From the NCBI RefSeq assembly GCF_900105415.1, contig NZ_FNSM01000001.1, positions 8,440,001 to 8,504,000 of the forward strand: a DNA stretch of 64,000 nucleotides, written 5' to 3'. Source of the DNA: Streptomyces sp. TLI_105 (GTDB taxonomy: Bacteria > Actinomycetota > Actinomycetes > Streptomycetales > Streptomycetaceae). Below are positions 50,500 to 59,255 of the stretch, in pieces (the first letter of the stretch is position 1; each line of letters starts with the position of its first letter). The notes under the pieces were generated by a model. It did no database searches. It was not told the DNA's origin and saw only the letters and a list, made by a program, of their open reading frames with translations. The translations under genes were made by a program, and so were the position numbers.

Positions 50500-51021
50500 T
50501 CACGCAGGGCCGGTGGCCGCCGTCGTGCGCCGCCGGTAGTAGTGCACGGTGACCGCGGCCAGGAGCGGGCCCCACAGGAGCAGCGGCGCGTAGGCCAGGT
50601 CGAGGAGCCACGTGCCCCATCGGGAGGCCTCCATCTCGGCGTGGAACATCGTGTAGACGAACAGCCCGCCGTACAGCGTGGTGGCCAGGGCTCCGAGTCC
50701 GGCCGCGATGGTCACCGGCAGGACCGGAACGGTCCGGCCACGGAGATACGGGATCCAGCCCGGCCAGGTCTCGCCCCAGCCCTGGACGAGGCCGAGGGTG
50801 AGGAACGCGAACACCTCGGAGACCAGGCTGAGGGCGACGAGGGCGAGCGATCCCCAGCCGGGAGCGCCCATCGTGTCGTACTCGGACTGTGCCAGTCCCA
50901 CCGGTACGCCTACGGCGATGGCGAGTCGCCACAGCGCCGACGGGACGTTGACCAGGGCTGCGCTCGTCGCCGCGAGCCGCGCCCAGCGCGGGACCTCGGG
51001 CAGTGCGTTCACTCTCAGCAT
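50500..51021 (-). CDS. Hypothetical four-helix membrane protein
   Basis: A 173-aa protein (MLRVNALPEVPRWARLAATS...). Hydrophobic segments are at about 18-40 (AALVNVPSALWRLAIAVGVP), 55-80 (GSLALVALSLVSEVFAFLTL), 98-120 (VLPVTIAAGLGALATTLYGG) and 138-160 (LLDLAYAPLLLWGPLLAAVT). No family recognised with certainty; similar proteins occur in Streptomyces without a role. It overlaps by 19 bp with the opposite-strand frame at 51003. Confidence 0.7.
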   Translation of the reverse strand: MLRVNALPEVPRWARLAATSAALVNVPSALWRLAIAVGVPVGLAQSEYDTMGAPGWGSLALVALSLVSEVFAFLTLGLVQGWGETWPGWIPYLRGRTVPVLPVTIAAGLGALATTLYGGLFVYTMFHAEMEASRWGTWLLDLAYAPLLLWGPLLAAVTVHYYRRRTTAATGPA

Positions 51022-51380
51022 GGATCCAGGCTGGCTTTACCGACGAGTTCGGGCATCCACCGGCGGAGCGGTCCGCCTCGGCCGTGCGGCGGAGACGGAC
51101 ACCGCCCGGAGGGCTACACCGGGACCGAGCCGACGCCGCCCACACCGCCATCGACACCTGGGCCGACGCCGCCCGCGAGGCCGTCAAGTACTGGTTCCCC
51201 GCCCGGCAGTCCGAGGAGGTCTACGAGCGGCGGATCCTCGCCGCCGGCCACCCGCCCGTCGAGCGCCTGACCATCGACGTAGACGCCGAGTCCCGGTGCC
51301 TGGCCGAGGAGCTCACCGCCCGGCACGAACGGCGCCTCGTGCTCACCTCCCAGACCCTAGGCGCCCCGGCCGCCCACTGA
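51003..51380 (+). CDS. Possible hypothetical protein
   Basis: The second half is convincingly coding: HTAIDTWADAAREAVKYWFP, then SEEVYERRILAAGHPPVERL and DAESRCLAEELTARHERRLV. The first half is weaker and overlaps the start of the divergent membrane gene, so the true start may lie further in (for instance GTG 51087). A strong hairpin follows the stop, which supports a real transcript. Family not recognised. Confidence 0.4.
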   Translation: MRSLSAWIQAGFTDEFGHPPAERSASAVRRRRTPPGGLHRDRADAAHTAIDTWADAAREAVKYWFPARQSEEVYERRILAAGHPPVERLTIDVDAESRCLAEELTARHERRLVLTSQTLGAPAAH

Positions 51381-51401
51381 TTCCGTCGGGCGTACGAAAC
51401 A

Positions 51402-51440
51402 GCGGTGCCCGGAGCCAGTGAAAGTGACTCCGGGCACCGC
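51402..51440 (+). terminator. Hairpin terminator
   Basis: GCGGTGCCCGGAG and CTCCGGGCACCGC form a perfect 13-bp stem with a 13-nt loop, 21 nt after the stop at 51380. Confidence 0.75.
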
Positions 51441-51482
51441 CGGCCCGATGGCACGAGACTCGTCCCTCCCCGTGTCGGCTTT

Positions 51483-51645
51483 GTTCACGAGACCTGGTTC
51501 CGGCGCAACCTCTGTGGTGTTGAGCCGAACCTCAATGTCTGATGCCGGAGCACGCGGGGAACCGGCAGGTCAGCGGCTTGGCCTGAGGCAGACGCAAGGC
51601 CAGTCGGCGTAGCTCCACAGAAGGTGTGCCAGGACCCGAGAACGG
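51483..51645. repeat. Two divergent copies of the CCACAG repeat
   Basis: 51483-51517 is a reverse-oriented copy (ends CTGTGG) and 51615-51645 is a forward copy (CCACAGAAGGTGTGCCAGGA). They point away from each other across about 97 bp. They may be ends of excised or decayed IS copies. Confidence 0.45.
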
Positions 51646-51786
51646 ACAGCAGCTGTTCATCACTTCGGGAGGCACCGCCATCAGCGGCTGTTCGATTCCG
51701 TGCCGCCCGCGTATCGGGGTGAACTCGTGGCTCCAAACGGCTGTGTCAGGCAGCACCCGCCTGCCGGTCGGCCGGAAGCTGGGGAC

Positions 51787-52752
51787 ATGTCCCACCACCT
51801 CAGCGGGCCCAACCTGCGGCCCCCCATGGACGACGGCCGTCTCGACATGACCGACCTGTTCGCGTTCACGACCGACGGCGATCGCACCGTTCTGATCATG
51901 AACGCGAATCCGGTCGCCCCGACCATGGGCGACGCCTACCACCCCGACGCCGTCTACCGCATCAACGTCGACACCGACGGCGACCACCAGGCCGACGTGG
52001 CCTTCAGCTTCGTCTTCTCCGAGCACCGGGACGGGCGTCAGACGTTCACCCTCTACCGGGCGGACGGCGAGCAGGCCCGGTCGCACGAGGCGGGCGGGCG
52101 TGAGATCGTCACCGACGAGCCGGTCGCCTTCGGCTCGGAGCCCGAGATCATCACGTCGGGCCCCTACCGGATCTCGGTCGGGCTGCGCAGCGACCCGTTC
52201 TTCGCCGACCTCGAAGGCATCGGCAACGACTTCCAGTGGACCGGCAACGACTGGGGCATCGACAAGAACATCCTTGGCATCGTCCTCGACATGCCCTCCG
52301 CGGAGCTGAGCCCGGACCCGGTCATCGGCGTCTGGGGCCGCATCAGCGTGCGCCAGGACGGGCAGCTCAAGTCCGTCGACCGCGGCGCCCACCCCTCCGT
52401 GACGGCGTACTTCAACCAGGAAGACGTCAAGGGCGCGTACAACGAGGGCGAACCGGCCCAGGACTGGGACACCTACCTCCAGCCGTGGAGCGCGGTCCTC
52501 GCCCACACCGGCCACTACGAGGCCAAGGACGCCGAGCAGACCCTGCGCACCATCCTGCCGGACGTGCTGCGCTACGACCGCTCCAAGCCCGCCGCCTACC
52601 CCAACGGCCGCACCCTCACCGACGACGTCGAGACGGCCCGCATCGACATGCTCTCCCGCGGCAAGGTCCCCAACGCCAACATCCCCCCGCACACCGACCT
52701 GACGCCGGACTTCCCCTACCTCGGCACGCCCCACCCGGCTCCATCCGCCTGA
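51787..52752 (+). CDS. DUF4331-domain protein
   Basis: A 321-aa protein beginning MSHHLSGPNLRPPMDDGRLD, with the family pattern DMTDLFAFTTDGDRTVLIMN, then YRINVDTDGDHQADVAFSFV and GNDFQWTGNDWGIDKNILGI VLDMP (the last read on). DUF4331 proteins are beta-rich, often secreted or surface-associated, and of unknown biochemical function. No signal peptide is seen here. The frame is open for 29 codons upstream, but SHH/DLTD at the start is the family N-terminus. It stands alone. Confidence 0.85.
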   Translation: MSHHLSGPNLRPPMDDGRLDMTDLFAFTTDGDRTVLIMNANPVAPTMGDAYHPDAVYRINVDTDGDHQADVAFSFVFSEHRDGRQTFTLYRADGEQARSHEAGGREIVTDEPVAFGSEPEIITSGPYRISVGLRSDPFFADLEGIGNDFQWTGNDWGIDKNILGIVLDMPSAELSPDPVIGVWGRISVRQDGQLKSVDRGAHPSVTAYFNQEDVKGAYNEGEPAQDWDTYLQPWSAVLAHTGHYEAKDAEQTLRTILPDVLRYDRSKPAAYPNGRTLTDDVETARIDMLSRGKVPNANIPPHTDLTPDFPYLGTPHPAPSA

Positions 52753-52925
52753 CCGAGGGCCCGCGCTCGACGACCCATTGTCGATCTTGCTCGCGCAAAG
52801 GACCGTTTGTGAGAAATCGGGGCGTGGTGGGTTGTGAGGAGTTGAGACCGTCGGGTCCACCAGCGCCTCCCGCACATCGGGGAACCTCTCGGGGCCGTGT
52901 GGATCGGTGTCGGGCCACGGTCTGG

Positions 52926-53801
52926 TTACGGTTCGAGGAATTCAAGTGCCTGTGCGACGAATTCGTCGTGGCACTGGAAGATGCCCCCGTGTCCGGCGTC
53001 CGGGTAGAGGGGGACGAGTTCGCCCCGGGGGAGCCGCGCGGCCAGGTCGAGGGTGTTCTCACTCGGCACCATCCGGTCGCTCTCGCCGTTGGCCACCAGG
53101 ACCGGCTGGCCGATGCGGGACAGGTCGGCAGGCGGCTGGAGGCCCCAACGGCGGATGGCCCTCAGTTGGGCACGGAACGACGTCAGCGAGATGGCTTTGT
53201 CGCGTTCGTCTGTACGCTCCTTCAACCGTTCAACGAAGGCGCGCGCTTCCTTTCGGCCGTGCTCGGTGTCGGTGAAGAAGAGGAGCTGCTTCGGGTCCTT
53301 GCGGGTCAGGAAACCCTTCAGGGTGTCCCGAAGGGTGAGCGCGGTGACCTTGTCGATGCCGGGGCCTCCGGCGGGGCCGGTGCCCGCGAGGATGACCTTG
53401 CGCACCAGCTGCGGCTCCTCTGCCGCGATGACCTGGGCGATGAAGCCGCCCATCGACAGGCCGAGCAGGTCGACCTGCTCGAAGCCCAGGGCGCGGATGA
53501 ACAGCACCGCGTCGCGGGCCATCGCCTCGACAGTGTCGGGCGTGGAGCCGCCCGACGCGCCGACTCCGCGGTTGTCGAAGGTGATCACCCGGCGCCGGAC
53601 GGCGAGTCCGTCGATGACACGGGGGTCCCAGTTGTCCAGGACCGCGGCGAGGTGGTGGAGCAGGATCAGCGGTACGCCGTCTCTTTCCCGGCCCAGCTGC
53701 CGGTAGACGAAGTCGACGCCGCGCACGGACACCGAACGAGTGGGCGCGTCCTTGTACGACGAGGCGGGGGCAGGCGTAGGGGAACTATGCGTTGCGCTCA
53801 T
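52926..53801 (-). CDS. Alpha/beta hydrolase
   Basis: A 291-aa cytoplasmic hydrolase. It shows PLILLHHLAAVLDNWDPRVI (oxyanion region, HH), ITFDNRGVGASGG, the nucleophile elbow DLLGLSMGGFIAQVIA, a cap domain, the acid in VLVANGESDRMVP and the His in YPDAGHGGIFQ. The overall pattern matches the haloperoxidase/menaquinone-like branch. It is upstream of, and in the same direction as, the MDR oxidoreductase, with about 90 bp between 53801 and 53894 reversed order, so co-transcription with the three downstream-reading minus genes is plausible. Confidence 0.88.
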   Translation of the reverse strand: MSATHSSPTPAPASSYKDAPTRSVSVRGVDFVYRQLGRERDGVPLILLHHLAAVLDNWDPRVIDGLAVRRRVITFDNRGVGASGGSTPDTVEAMARDAVLFIRALGFEQVDLLGLSMGGFIAQVIAAEEPQLVRKVILAGTGPAGGPGIDKVTALTLRDTLKGFLTRKDPKQLLFFTDTEHGRKEARAFVERLKERTDERDKAISLTSFRAQLRAIRRWGLQPPADLSRIGQPVLVANGESDRMVPSENTLDLAARLPRGELVPLYPDAGHGGIFQCHDEFVAQALEFLEP

Positions 53802-53893
53802 GATCGATCCCTGTGGGGGTGGGGCGGCGGGAGACAGGATCCTCTCGTCGCCCGGGACTTACCGGTCGTGGCTTTGGGCGGGAGGGCCGGCCC

Positions 53894-54898
53894 TCACCCC
53901 ATCGTGATGACGACCTTGCCGGCCTTGGCGCGGCCCTTCTCGGCGTACTCCATCGCCTCGCGGGTCTGGTCGAAGGGGAAGACGCGGTCGACGACGGGGC
54001 GGATTTCTCCGGCGTCGATGAGCCGGGTGAGTTCGCGCAGCTGGTCGCCGTCGGCCTTCATGAACAGGAAGGAGTAGGTGACGCCCCGGCGCTTGGCGTG
54101 GCGACGGGTCTTCCAGCTCAGCGCGTTCATCGCCTGCCGCAGGACCGGGTTCGCGCCCAGCTCGCGGGCGAAGTCCGCGTCGGGAGGGCCGGCGATGCTG
54201 ATGACCTTCCCGCCGGGCTTGAGGACACGCAGTGACTTCTCCAGGGTCTCGCCGCCGAGGGTGTCCAGGACGACGTCGTAGCCGTCCAGGACCTCCTCGA
54301 AGTCCTGTGTCCGGTAGTCGACGACGACGTCCGCGCCGAGCTCCTTGACCAGGCCGGCGTTGGCCGCGCTCGCGGTGGTGGCCACGTGTGCGCCCAGATA
54401 CCCGGCCAGCTGGAGGGCGATGGTGCCGACTCCGCCGGAGCCCGCGTGGATCAGGACCTTCTGGCCTGGCTGGACTTGTGCCTTCTCGACCAGCGCCTGC
54501 CATGAGGTGAGGGCGACCAGAGGGAGGGAGGCGGCCTCCGCCATGGTGAGGGTGGCCGGCTTGGGCGCCAGGTCGTCCTGGTGGACGGCGACGAGTTCGG
54601 CGAAGGTGCCGATGCGGTCCTTGTCGGGCCGGGCGTAGACCTCATCGCCCACCGCGAACCGGGTGACGTGCGATCCCACCTCGGCCACCACCCCAGCGAG
54701 GTCGTTGCCCAGGATGAGCGGGAGGCGGTACGGCAGGATCGCCTTGAAGCCGCCGTCGCGGATCTTGAAGTCCAGCGGGTTGACGCTCGCCGCGTGGACC
54801 CGGACCAGGACGTCGTCGGCGCCCACCCGCGGGTGGGGGGCCTCGGTGACGCCACCGCCGTCCTTGTCGCGGTACCGCTCGATCATGAAAGCCTTCAT
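53894..54898 (-). CDS. NADP-dependent MDR oxidoreductase (quinone reductase-like)
   Basis: A 334-aa zinc-independent enzyme. MKAFMIERYRDKDGGGVTEA starts after GGAG with a 6-nt gap. Motifs: VHAASVNPLDFKIRDGGF, LILGNDLAGVVAEVG, GDEVYARPDKDRIGTFAELV, SLPLVALTSWQALVEKAQVQ and the dinucleotide loop LIHAGSGGVGTIALQLAGYL. The C-terminal AKAGKVVITMG is typical. Probably reduces quinones or enones. It lies between an alpha/beta hydrolase and an SDR on the same strand, all under the likely influence of the TetR gene. Confidence 0.9.
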   Translation of the reverse strand: MKAFMIERYRDKDGGGVTEAPHPRVGADDVLVRVHAASVNPLDFKIRDGGFKAILPYRLPLILGNDLAGVVAEVGSHVTRFAVGDEVYARPDKDRIGTFAELVAVHQDDLAPKPATLTMAEAASLPLVALTSWQALVEKAQVQPGQKVLIHAGSGGVGTIALQLAGYLGAHVATTASAANAGLVKELGADVVVDYRTQDFEEVLDGYDVVLDTLGGETLEKSLRVLKPGGKVISIAGPPDADFARELGANPVLRQAMNALSWKTRRHAKRRGVTYSFLFMKADGDQLRELTRLIDAGEIRPVVDRVFPFDQTREAMEYAEKGRAKAGKVVITMG

Positions 54899-55073
54899 CG
54901 TCGTCTCCGTTTCCCGTCCGTACGGGGACAGGGCCGCTGTGCGTCCCGGGCTTCTGCCAGTACGGCACGCTTTGTCGTGTTTGTTCTGGAGCCCCTCGCC
55001 GATGCGATGGGCGGCCGTCATCGGCGCGGTATGAGTCGCCGGGCATCAAGGCCGCCGGTGGGGCGATGTGCGC

Positions 55074-55760
55074 TCACGCCGCGTTCGGCGATGCGGCCAG
55101 GCTCTGCTTCACGTACCGGGTGAGGTCGTCGGCGAGGATCTCGGGGAGTCCCGTCTCGATGCCGGCCAGGGCCTGGGCGGCGACCTCGGCGGGGTCGGTC
55201 TTCTGGTCGGCGGGTACGCTCGCGGCCATGTCGGTGTCCATGTATCCGACGTGCAGTGCAGAGACGGCGATGCCGCGGGGCGCCAGTTCCTCCCGGACCG
55301 CGCCGGTCAGCGCCCACGCCGCGGCCTTGGCCGCCGCATAGGCGCCGAGGTCGGCCGGGTGCAGCCAGGACAGGACCGACAGGACGTTGAGCACGGCGCC
55401 GCCGCCGTTGGCCTCGATGACGGGGGCGAAGGCCCGCGTCACGGCGAGTGGACCGAAGAAGTTCGTGTCCATCTCCAGGCGCACCGCGTCCGGGCCGCCC
55501 GCGATCAGCGGGGTGCCGGTGGAGATGCCGGCGTTGTTCACCAGCAGCGTCGCGTCGGACGCGATCCGGGCCGCGGCCCGGATCGACTCCTCGTCCGTCA
55601 CGTCGAGCCGCAGTGGGGTGACCCCCGGAAGGTCCACCGTCTCGGGGCGCCGGGCCGCCGCGTACACCTTGGCCCCGCGTTCCACGAGCTGGGCGGCCAG
55701 ATGCCGCCCGAGCCCCCGGTTGGCGCCGGTGACCACCGCGACCGAGTCCTTCAGTTCCAT
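55074..55760 (-). CDS. Short-chain dehydrogenase/reductase
   Basis: A 228-aa classical SDR. ATG 55760 follows GGGAG. It has VAVVTGANRGLGRHLAAQLV (TGxxxGxG), an Arg pair after strand 2 (AAARRPETV, NADP preference), LLVNNAGIS, the catalytic Ser in LNVLSVLSWLHPADLG and YAAAK with Tyr and Lys. It is divergent from a TetR regulator with a perfect palindrome between them, so the SDR and probably the following oxidoreductase are TetR-controlled. Confidence 0.9.
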   Translation of the reverse strand: MELKDSVAVVTGANRGLGRHLAAQLVERGAKVYAAARRPETVDLPGVTPLRLDVTDEESIRAAARIASDATLLVNNAGISTGTPLIAGGPDAVRLEMDTNFFGPLAVTRAFAPVIEANGGGAVLNVLSVLSWLHPADLGAYAAAKAAAWALTGAVREELAPRGIAVSALHVGYMDTDMAASVPADQKTDPAEVAAQALAGIETGLPEILADDLTRYVKQSLAASPNAA

Positions 55761-55803
55761 GCCCACTCCCAGCGTTACGGCCGTCGTCAAGCGGCCCACA
55801 GGA

Positions 55804-55825
55804 TTAGATTACGAGTGCAATCTAA
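55804..55825. promoter_or_regulatory. TetR-type operator palindrome
   Basis: TTAGATT-N8-AATCTAA, perfect arms, lies between the divergent SDR (55760) and TetR (55875) starts. TAGAAT at about 55835 is a possible -10 for tetR. Confidence 0.75.
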
Positions 55826-55874
55826 GCACTGACCTAGAATAGATGCCAGTCGACATCCAAATGGGAGGTGCCCG

Positions 55875-56435
55875 ATGGGCCGCGTATCGCAGGCGCAGGC
55901 AGAGGAGAACCGCCGACGGGTCGTGGAAACCGCGTCTCGCCTGTTCCGGGAACAGGGGACTCACGTCAGCGTGGCCGACCTCATGAAGGCGGCCGGTCTG
56001 ACCCACGGCGGCTTCTACAAGCAGTTCGCATCCAAAGAGGCGCTCATCGACGAAGCCACCGCCCACGCCTTCGGCGAACTCACCCGGTACCACAAGGACG
56101 GACTCGAGCAGCACGGCGGGCAGCGCGGCGCCGCCCAACAGGCACTGATCGCCACCTACCTCTCTCCCGAACACCGCGACAGCCCGGCGGACGGGTGCCC
56201 CGTCGCCGCACTCGCCACTGACATGGCGCGCGAAGGCGAAGATCATGAGGCCCGCCGGATTTACACCGAGGGCGTGGCCGACTTCGCTGAGTGGCTCACC
56301 ACCGAGGACCAGGACGGCATCACCCGGCTGTGCACCATGTTCGGCGCACTCGTCCTGGCCCGGGCCACCAACGGCTCCCCGCTCTCCGAGGAGATCCTCA
56401 CCACCGCGCGCAGGGCTTTGACGGCAGCCGACTGA
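55875..56435 (+). CDS. TetR-family transcriptional regulator
   Basis: A 186-aa regulator. The HTH region reads RRRVVETASRLFREQGTHVS, VADLMKAAGLTHGGFYKQFA and SKEALIDEAT, the standard TetR form. The ligand domain includes GCPVAALATDMAREG, as in the TetR_C LmrA/YxaF-like group. AGGTG precedes the ATG. It is divergent from an SDR with a palindromic operator between them. The gene ends 5 bp before the left terminus of IS5 copy B but appears complete. Confidence 0.9.
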   Translation: MGRVSQAQAEENRRRVVETASRLFREQGTHVSVADLMKAAGLTHGGFYKQFASKEALIDEATAHAFGELTRYHKDGLEQHGGQRGAAQQALIATYLSPEHRDSPADGCPVAALATDMAREGEDHEARRIYTEGVADFAEWLTTEDQDGITRLCTMFGALVLARATNGSPLSEEILTTARRALTAAD

Positions 56436-56440
56436 TCAGT

Positions 56441-57319
56441 GAGCCTTTTCCGGGCTGGCGGTGCTGATCGCGAGCTGGACATGCCTGCGCAACGACGAAG
56501 CTCCTGGCACACGGGCTCCCGGCCAAGATCGCCCGTGTCTGCCGGGAGCTTCGTGTGCTTGCCTGCCCGTCCCCGGTCGACCTGTCCAGCCGCACCCTGC
56601 GGTTCCCGACCGGGCGACTGAGGCGCAGGCGGCAGCGGACCGGAACGCGGCGGCGGTGCCTTCCCGCCCCGCGGCAGGCCCTGCCCGCCCTGGCCCGCCC
56701 GCGGTGCGGTGACACCTACGCCCAGCTCGCCGCCGGGTTCGCCATCGCCACCGCGTGCCGCTCCCTGCGCGAGGCCGTCGACGTGCCGGCCGCCCTCGCG
56801 CCCACCCCGGCCGAGGCGATGCGCGTCGCACGGGCCACGGCATTGGTGATCCCGGAGGGCACCCTGCTGCCGATCGGCCGGATCGCCGCCGACACCCCGT
56901 ACCCCGCGGGGAAACACAAGCGCCACGGCAGGAACGTCCAGGTCCTCGCCGACCCGTTCGGCCGTCTGCTGCGGGCTTGGCCCGCACTGCCCGGTTCCCG
57001 GCACGATCCGACCGCCGCCCGCGCCCCCGGGAGCGTCGGGGCTCTCGCCGCCACGGGCCTCACGTGCCGGGCGGACAGGGCGTACCAAGGCGCCGACGGC
57101 CCGGTCGGGGTGCCCTTCCGTGGCCGTCGCCTCAAGCGAGGGCCGCGGCGCCGCCACGGCACGCACGCCCAGATCCGCTGCCTCGGCGAGCGGGCCATGG
57201 CCACCCCGACGGGCCGGCGGCTCCTGCGGAAGCTCCGCTGCGGCACCCACCGCACCACCGCGATCGTCCAGGCCGTACTCCTCCTTCACCACGCGGCAGC
57301 GTGAGGTTGAAAAAGGCTC
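56441..57319 (+). mobile_element. IS5-family element, copy B (879 bp)
   Basis: Ends GAGCCTTTTCC and GAAAAAGGCTC, flanked by AGT on both sides. It is the same family as copy A at 38434-39354, in inverted orientation 17 kb away. Confidence 0.75.
56480..57304 (+). pseudogene. IS5-family transposase, copy B, catalytically impaired
   Basis: One frame is open from about 56468: CATTKLLAHGLPAKIARVCR, ELRVLACPSPVDLSSRTLRF, then AALAPTPAEAMRVARATALV, IPEGTLLPIGRIAADTPYPA, GLTCRADRAYQGADGPVGVP and AQIRCLGERAMATPTG. The position equivalent to the first catalytic Asp (DGT in copy A) is Glu (PEGT), and no good start codon is present. The enzyme is unlikely to work. Confidence 0.72.
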
Positions 57320-57322
57320 AGT

Positions 57323-57492
57323 GGGAACGCGACCGCCACTGGCACTCCTCCGACCGCATCACCGTCGAACACGCCCTCGCAGGCCACAAACGCTGGAAAC
57401 AACTGATGCGCTGGACCCATTGCCGCGACCGCCTGCCCGACACCTGCCGCGCCATCGCCGGCCTCGTCTCCGACCGCACCAACAACGCCTGA
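57323..57492 (+). pseudogene. C-terminal fragment of another transposase
   Basis: Right after IS5 copy B the frame reads HWHSSDRITVEHALAGHKRW, then KQLMRWTHCRDRLPDTCRAI and AGLVSDRTN, the end of a DDE_Tnp_4-type transposase (the VEHALAxxKRWK motif carries the catalytic Glu). The rest of that gene is absent, so copy B marks a deletion junction. Confidence 0.7.
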
Positions 57493-57626
57493 GAACAGGC
57501 CACGACCAGGCGAAACACGCCTCACCCGCTATCACGCACCAACTCGTAAGGCTTGGCCCCGCGCCGCGCGGGAGGCTGCTCCATTGATGAATGAATGACG
57601 ACCGAGTGCGCCTTCCCGTCGCCCCG

Positions 57627-57848
57627 TCAGCTCCTGCGCCTGACTGCCGTCGCTTGGCCGCGTGCCCAGCCCGCGACAACCGCGCCGATGGCGACGGCGA
57701 CGAGGTAGACGGTGATGCTCGCCGCGAATCCGCCTGGCAGCCAGCCGAGTAGGCTGGCGTTGCTGTGGTCGACAAGCTGGCGGATCGCTCCCTGTCCCCC
57801 AAGGACGAAGAGAGCCACACCGAGGACCTGTAAAACGTCGTACTTCAC
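57627..57848 (-). CDS. Small two-helix membrane protein (73 aa)
   Basis: GTG 57848 follows GGAGG at 7 nt and lies 17 nt after the stop of the MerR gene, so they form an operon. The product has two membrane segments: VLQVLGVALFVLGGQGAIRQ (about 4-24) and GGFAASITVYLVAVAIGAVV (about 40-60), with a basic tail. No family recognised; small membrane partners of TipA-like MerR regulators may be part of a drug-response unit, but that is a guess. Confidence 0.7.
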   Translation of the reverse strand: MKYDVLQVLGVALFVLGGQGAIRQLVDHSNASLLGWLPGGFAASITVYLVAVAIGAVVAGWARGQATAVRRRS

Positions 57849-57865
57849 GTGATGCCCTCCGGAGC

Positions 57866-58816
57866 TCAAGAGGCCGCTGCCGCGGCAGAAGCACGGCAAA
57901 GAACGGTGGTGAACCATGTGTAAACGGGAGCGAGCGTTGGTGACGCGGGCCATCCATTGATCGTCGCCAGGAGCTGCCAATAGCGCTTGGCGTGTGGGTC
58001 AACGGTCATCTGCAGGCGGGCGACGAGCCAGCGGCGCAGATCACCGTCGCCGGCACGCTCGAAGGCGTGGCCGTAGAGGCCGCCCAGTGATTCGGCAAGG
58101 GGTGCGGCTTTGGCGGAGGCTGGGAGGATGCCGGCGGATACGGCTTCGTCGATGCGTTCACCCATCGCTTGATTGAGGCCGTTGTGCAAGCCGTTGACGT
58201 CCTGCTCGGAAGGCTTTTTCGCCTGCTCCTCAGCTATGCGCCGTACCGCGGTACTGAAGTCTGAGTTCTGGCAGAGTTCGGCGAGTTCCACCCAGGCCCC
58301 GACTTGTTCAGGCGTGGGATCGTCGGGGAGCAAGGGCAGTGCGGATCGCATCAGAGTCACGAACTCGGGGTTGGCGTCAAAGCCTCTGAAGACGTCGTCG
58401 ATGAAGTCGGTTACGAGCCGGCGTTGTTCGGACTGGGAGAGCATGGCGAGTCGATGCATGAGATCCATCTCCATGGTGGTGGGGCCGCGTCTGGCGACTG
58501 CTCGTAGTACTGCCCGGCGCAGGCGGAGGGTCTGGATCTGTACGTCCAGGGCGTCGGCGTGTGCTTCGGCGACTTCCGGTATGGATGCCTCCCGGTCCAG
58601 CACCTTGCGCACGGTCGCCAGGTCGAGCCCGAGATCGCGCAGCGTGCGGGCCAGATCCAGGCGTGCGAGGGCGTCGAGGCCGTAAAGCCGGTAGCCCGCC
58701 GGGCTGCGGTCGGTCGGCGGGACGATGCCCTGGTCGGAGTAGTACCGGATGGTCTTTACCGTCAGACCGGTCCGGCGGGATAGTTCTCCGATGGAATAGA
58801 GCGTGTCGCTGTCCAT
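57866..58816 (-). CDS. MerR-family regulator, TipA-like architecture
   Basis: A 316-aa protein. The N-terminal winged helix reads LYSIGELSRRTGLTVKTIRY, YSDQGIVPPTDRSPAGYRLY and a coiled coil LRLRRAVLRAVARRG. The C-terminal 190 residues (DFIDDVFRGFDANPEFVTLM, AVRRIAEEQAKKPSEQDVNG, RRWLVARLQMTVDPHAKRYW) form a helical ligand domain distinct from metal-binding MerR proteins. The promoter has a 19-nt spacer containing an inverted repeat, so autoregulation by DNA distortion is likely. The start appears leaderless. Confidence 0.9.
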   Translation of the reverse strand: MDSDTLYSIGELSRRTGLTVKTIRYYSDQGIVPPTDRSPAGYRLYGLDALARLDLARTLRDLGLDLATVRKVLDREASIPEVAEAHADALDVQIQTLRLRRAVLRAVARRGPTTMEMDLMHRLAMLSQSEQRRLVTDFIDDVFRGFDANPEFVTLMRSALPLLPDDPTPEQVGAWVELAELCQNSDFSTAVRRIAEEQAKKPSEQDVNGLHNGLNQAMGERIDEAVSAGILPASAKAAPLAESLGGLYGHAFERAGDGDLRRWLVARLQMTVDPHAKRYWQLLATINGWPASPTLAPVYTWFTTVLCRASAAAAAS

Positions 58817-58822
58817 GCCCCC

Positions 58823-58853
58823 AGCTTGATGTCTCCCCCCACGGGAGACTCAA
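58823..58853 (-). promoter_or_regulatory. MerR-type promoter with 19-nt spacer
   Basis: On the minus strand, TTGAGT and CAAGCT are 19 nt apart, and the spacer holds GTCTCCC-N5-GGGAGAC (58831-58849). Long spacers with a central palindrome are diagnostic of MerR-activated promoters. The start of transcription would fall at about the ATG at 58816. Confidence 0.72.
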
Positions 58854-58859
58854 CCGGGC

Positions 58860-59255
58860 ATTCCGAGGTGAACGGCACGCCGGGCGCGGGATACGAAGTG
58901 TGTCAGGTATCCGGCGAGCATGACCGGGGCGGGCGGGCCCACGGGTGGGGGCGGGACGCTTTCGGTGGCGAGGGGCAGGTGGATCGAGGGGACGACCTGG
59001 TACTGGCACGGGGGTGCTGGCCAGGCGACCGGCTGGCCTGTGCGGGTGGCCTCACCGACGGCCTGGACGGTGTGTCTGTTTTCGACGGTGTGTTTTGGGT
59101 TCTGGCTCAGGTCCTGTGGACTGGCCACACTGAGTTACGGATCGACAGGTGGGGGCGGCCACGGACGGGCACGGCTCTGGAGAACATGCGCCCGGCACCG
59201 GGGCCCAGCTCGGGTGAGGCTGCCTCAGCCAGAGGCGGCCTGATATGGATCGACC
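58860..59255. other. No recognisable gene
   Basis: About 400 bp between the MerR promoter and the NTF2-like gene. Frames give Trp/Gly-rich nonsense with no family resemblance. Confidence 0.4.

Noticed and set aside
58920..59243. Possible plus-strand small gene before the SnoaL-like gene
   Set aside because: No ribosome binding site, Trp/Gly-rich composition and no recognisable motif.
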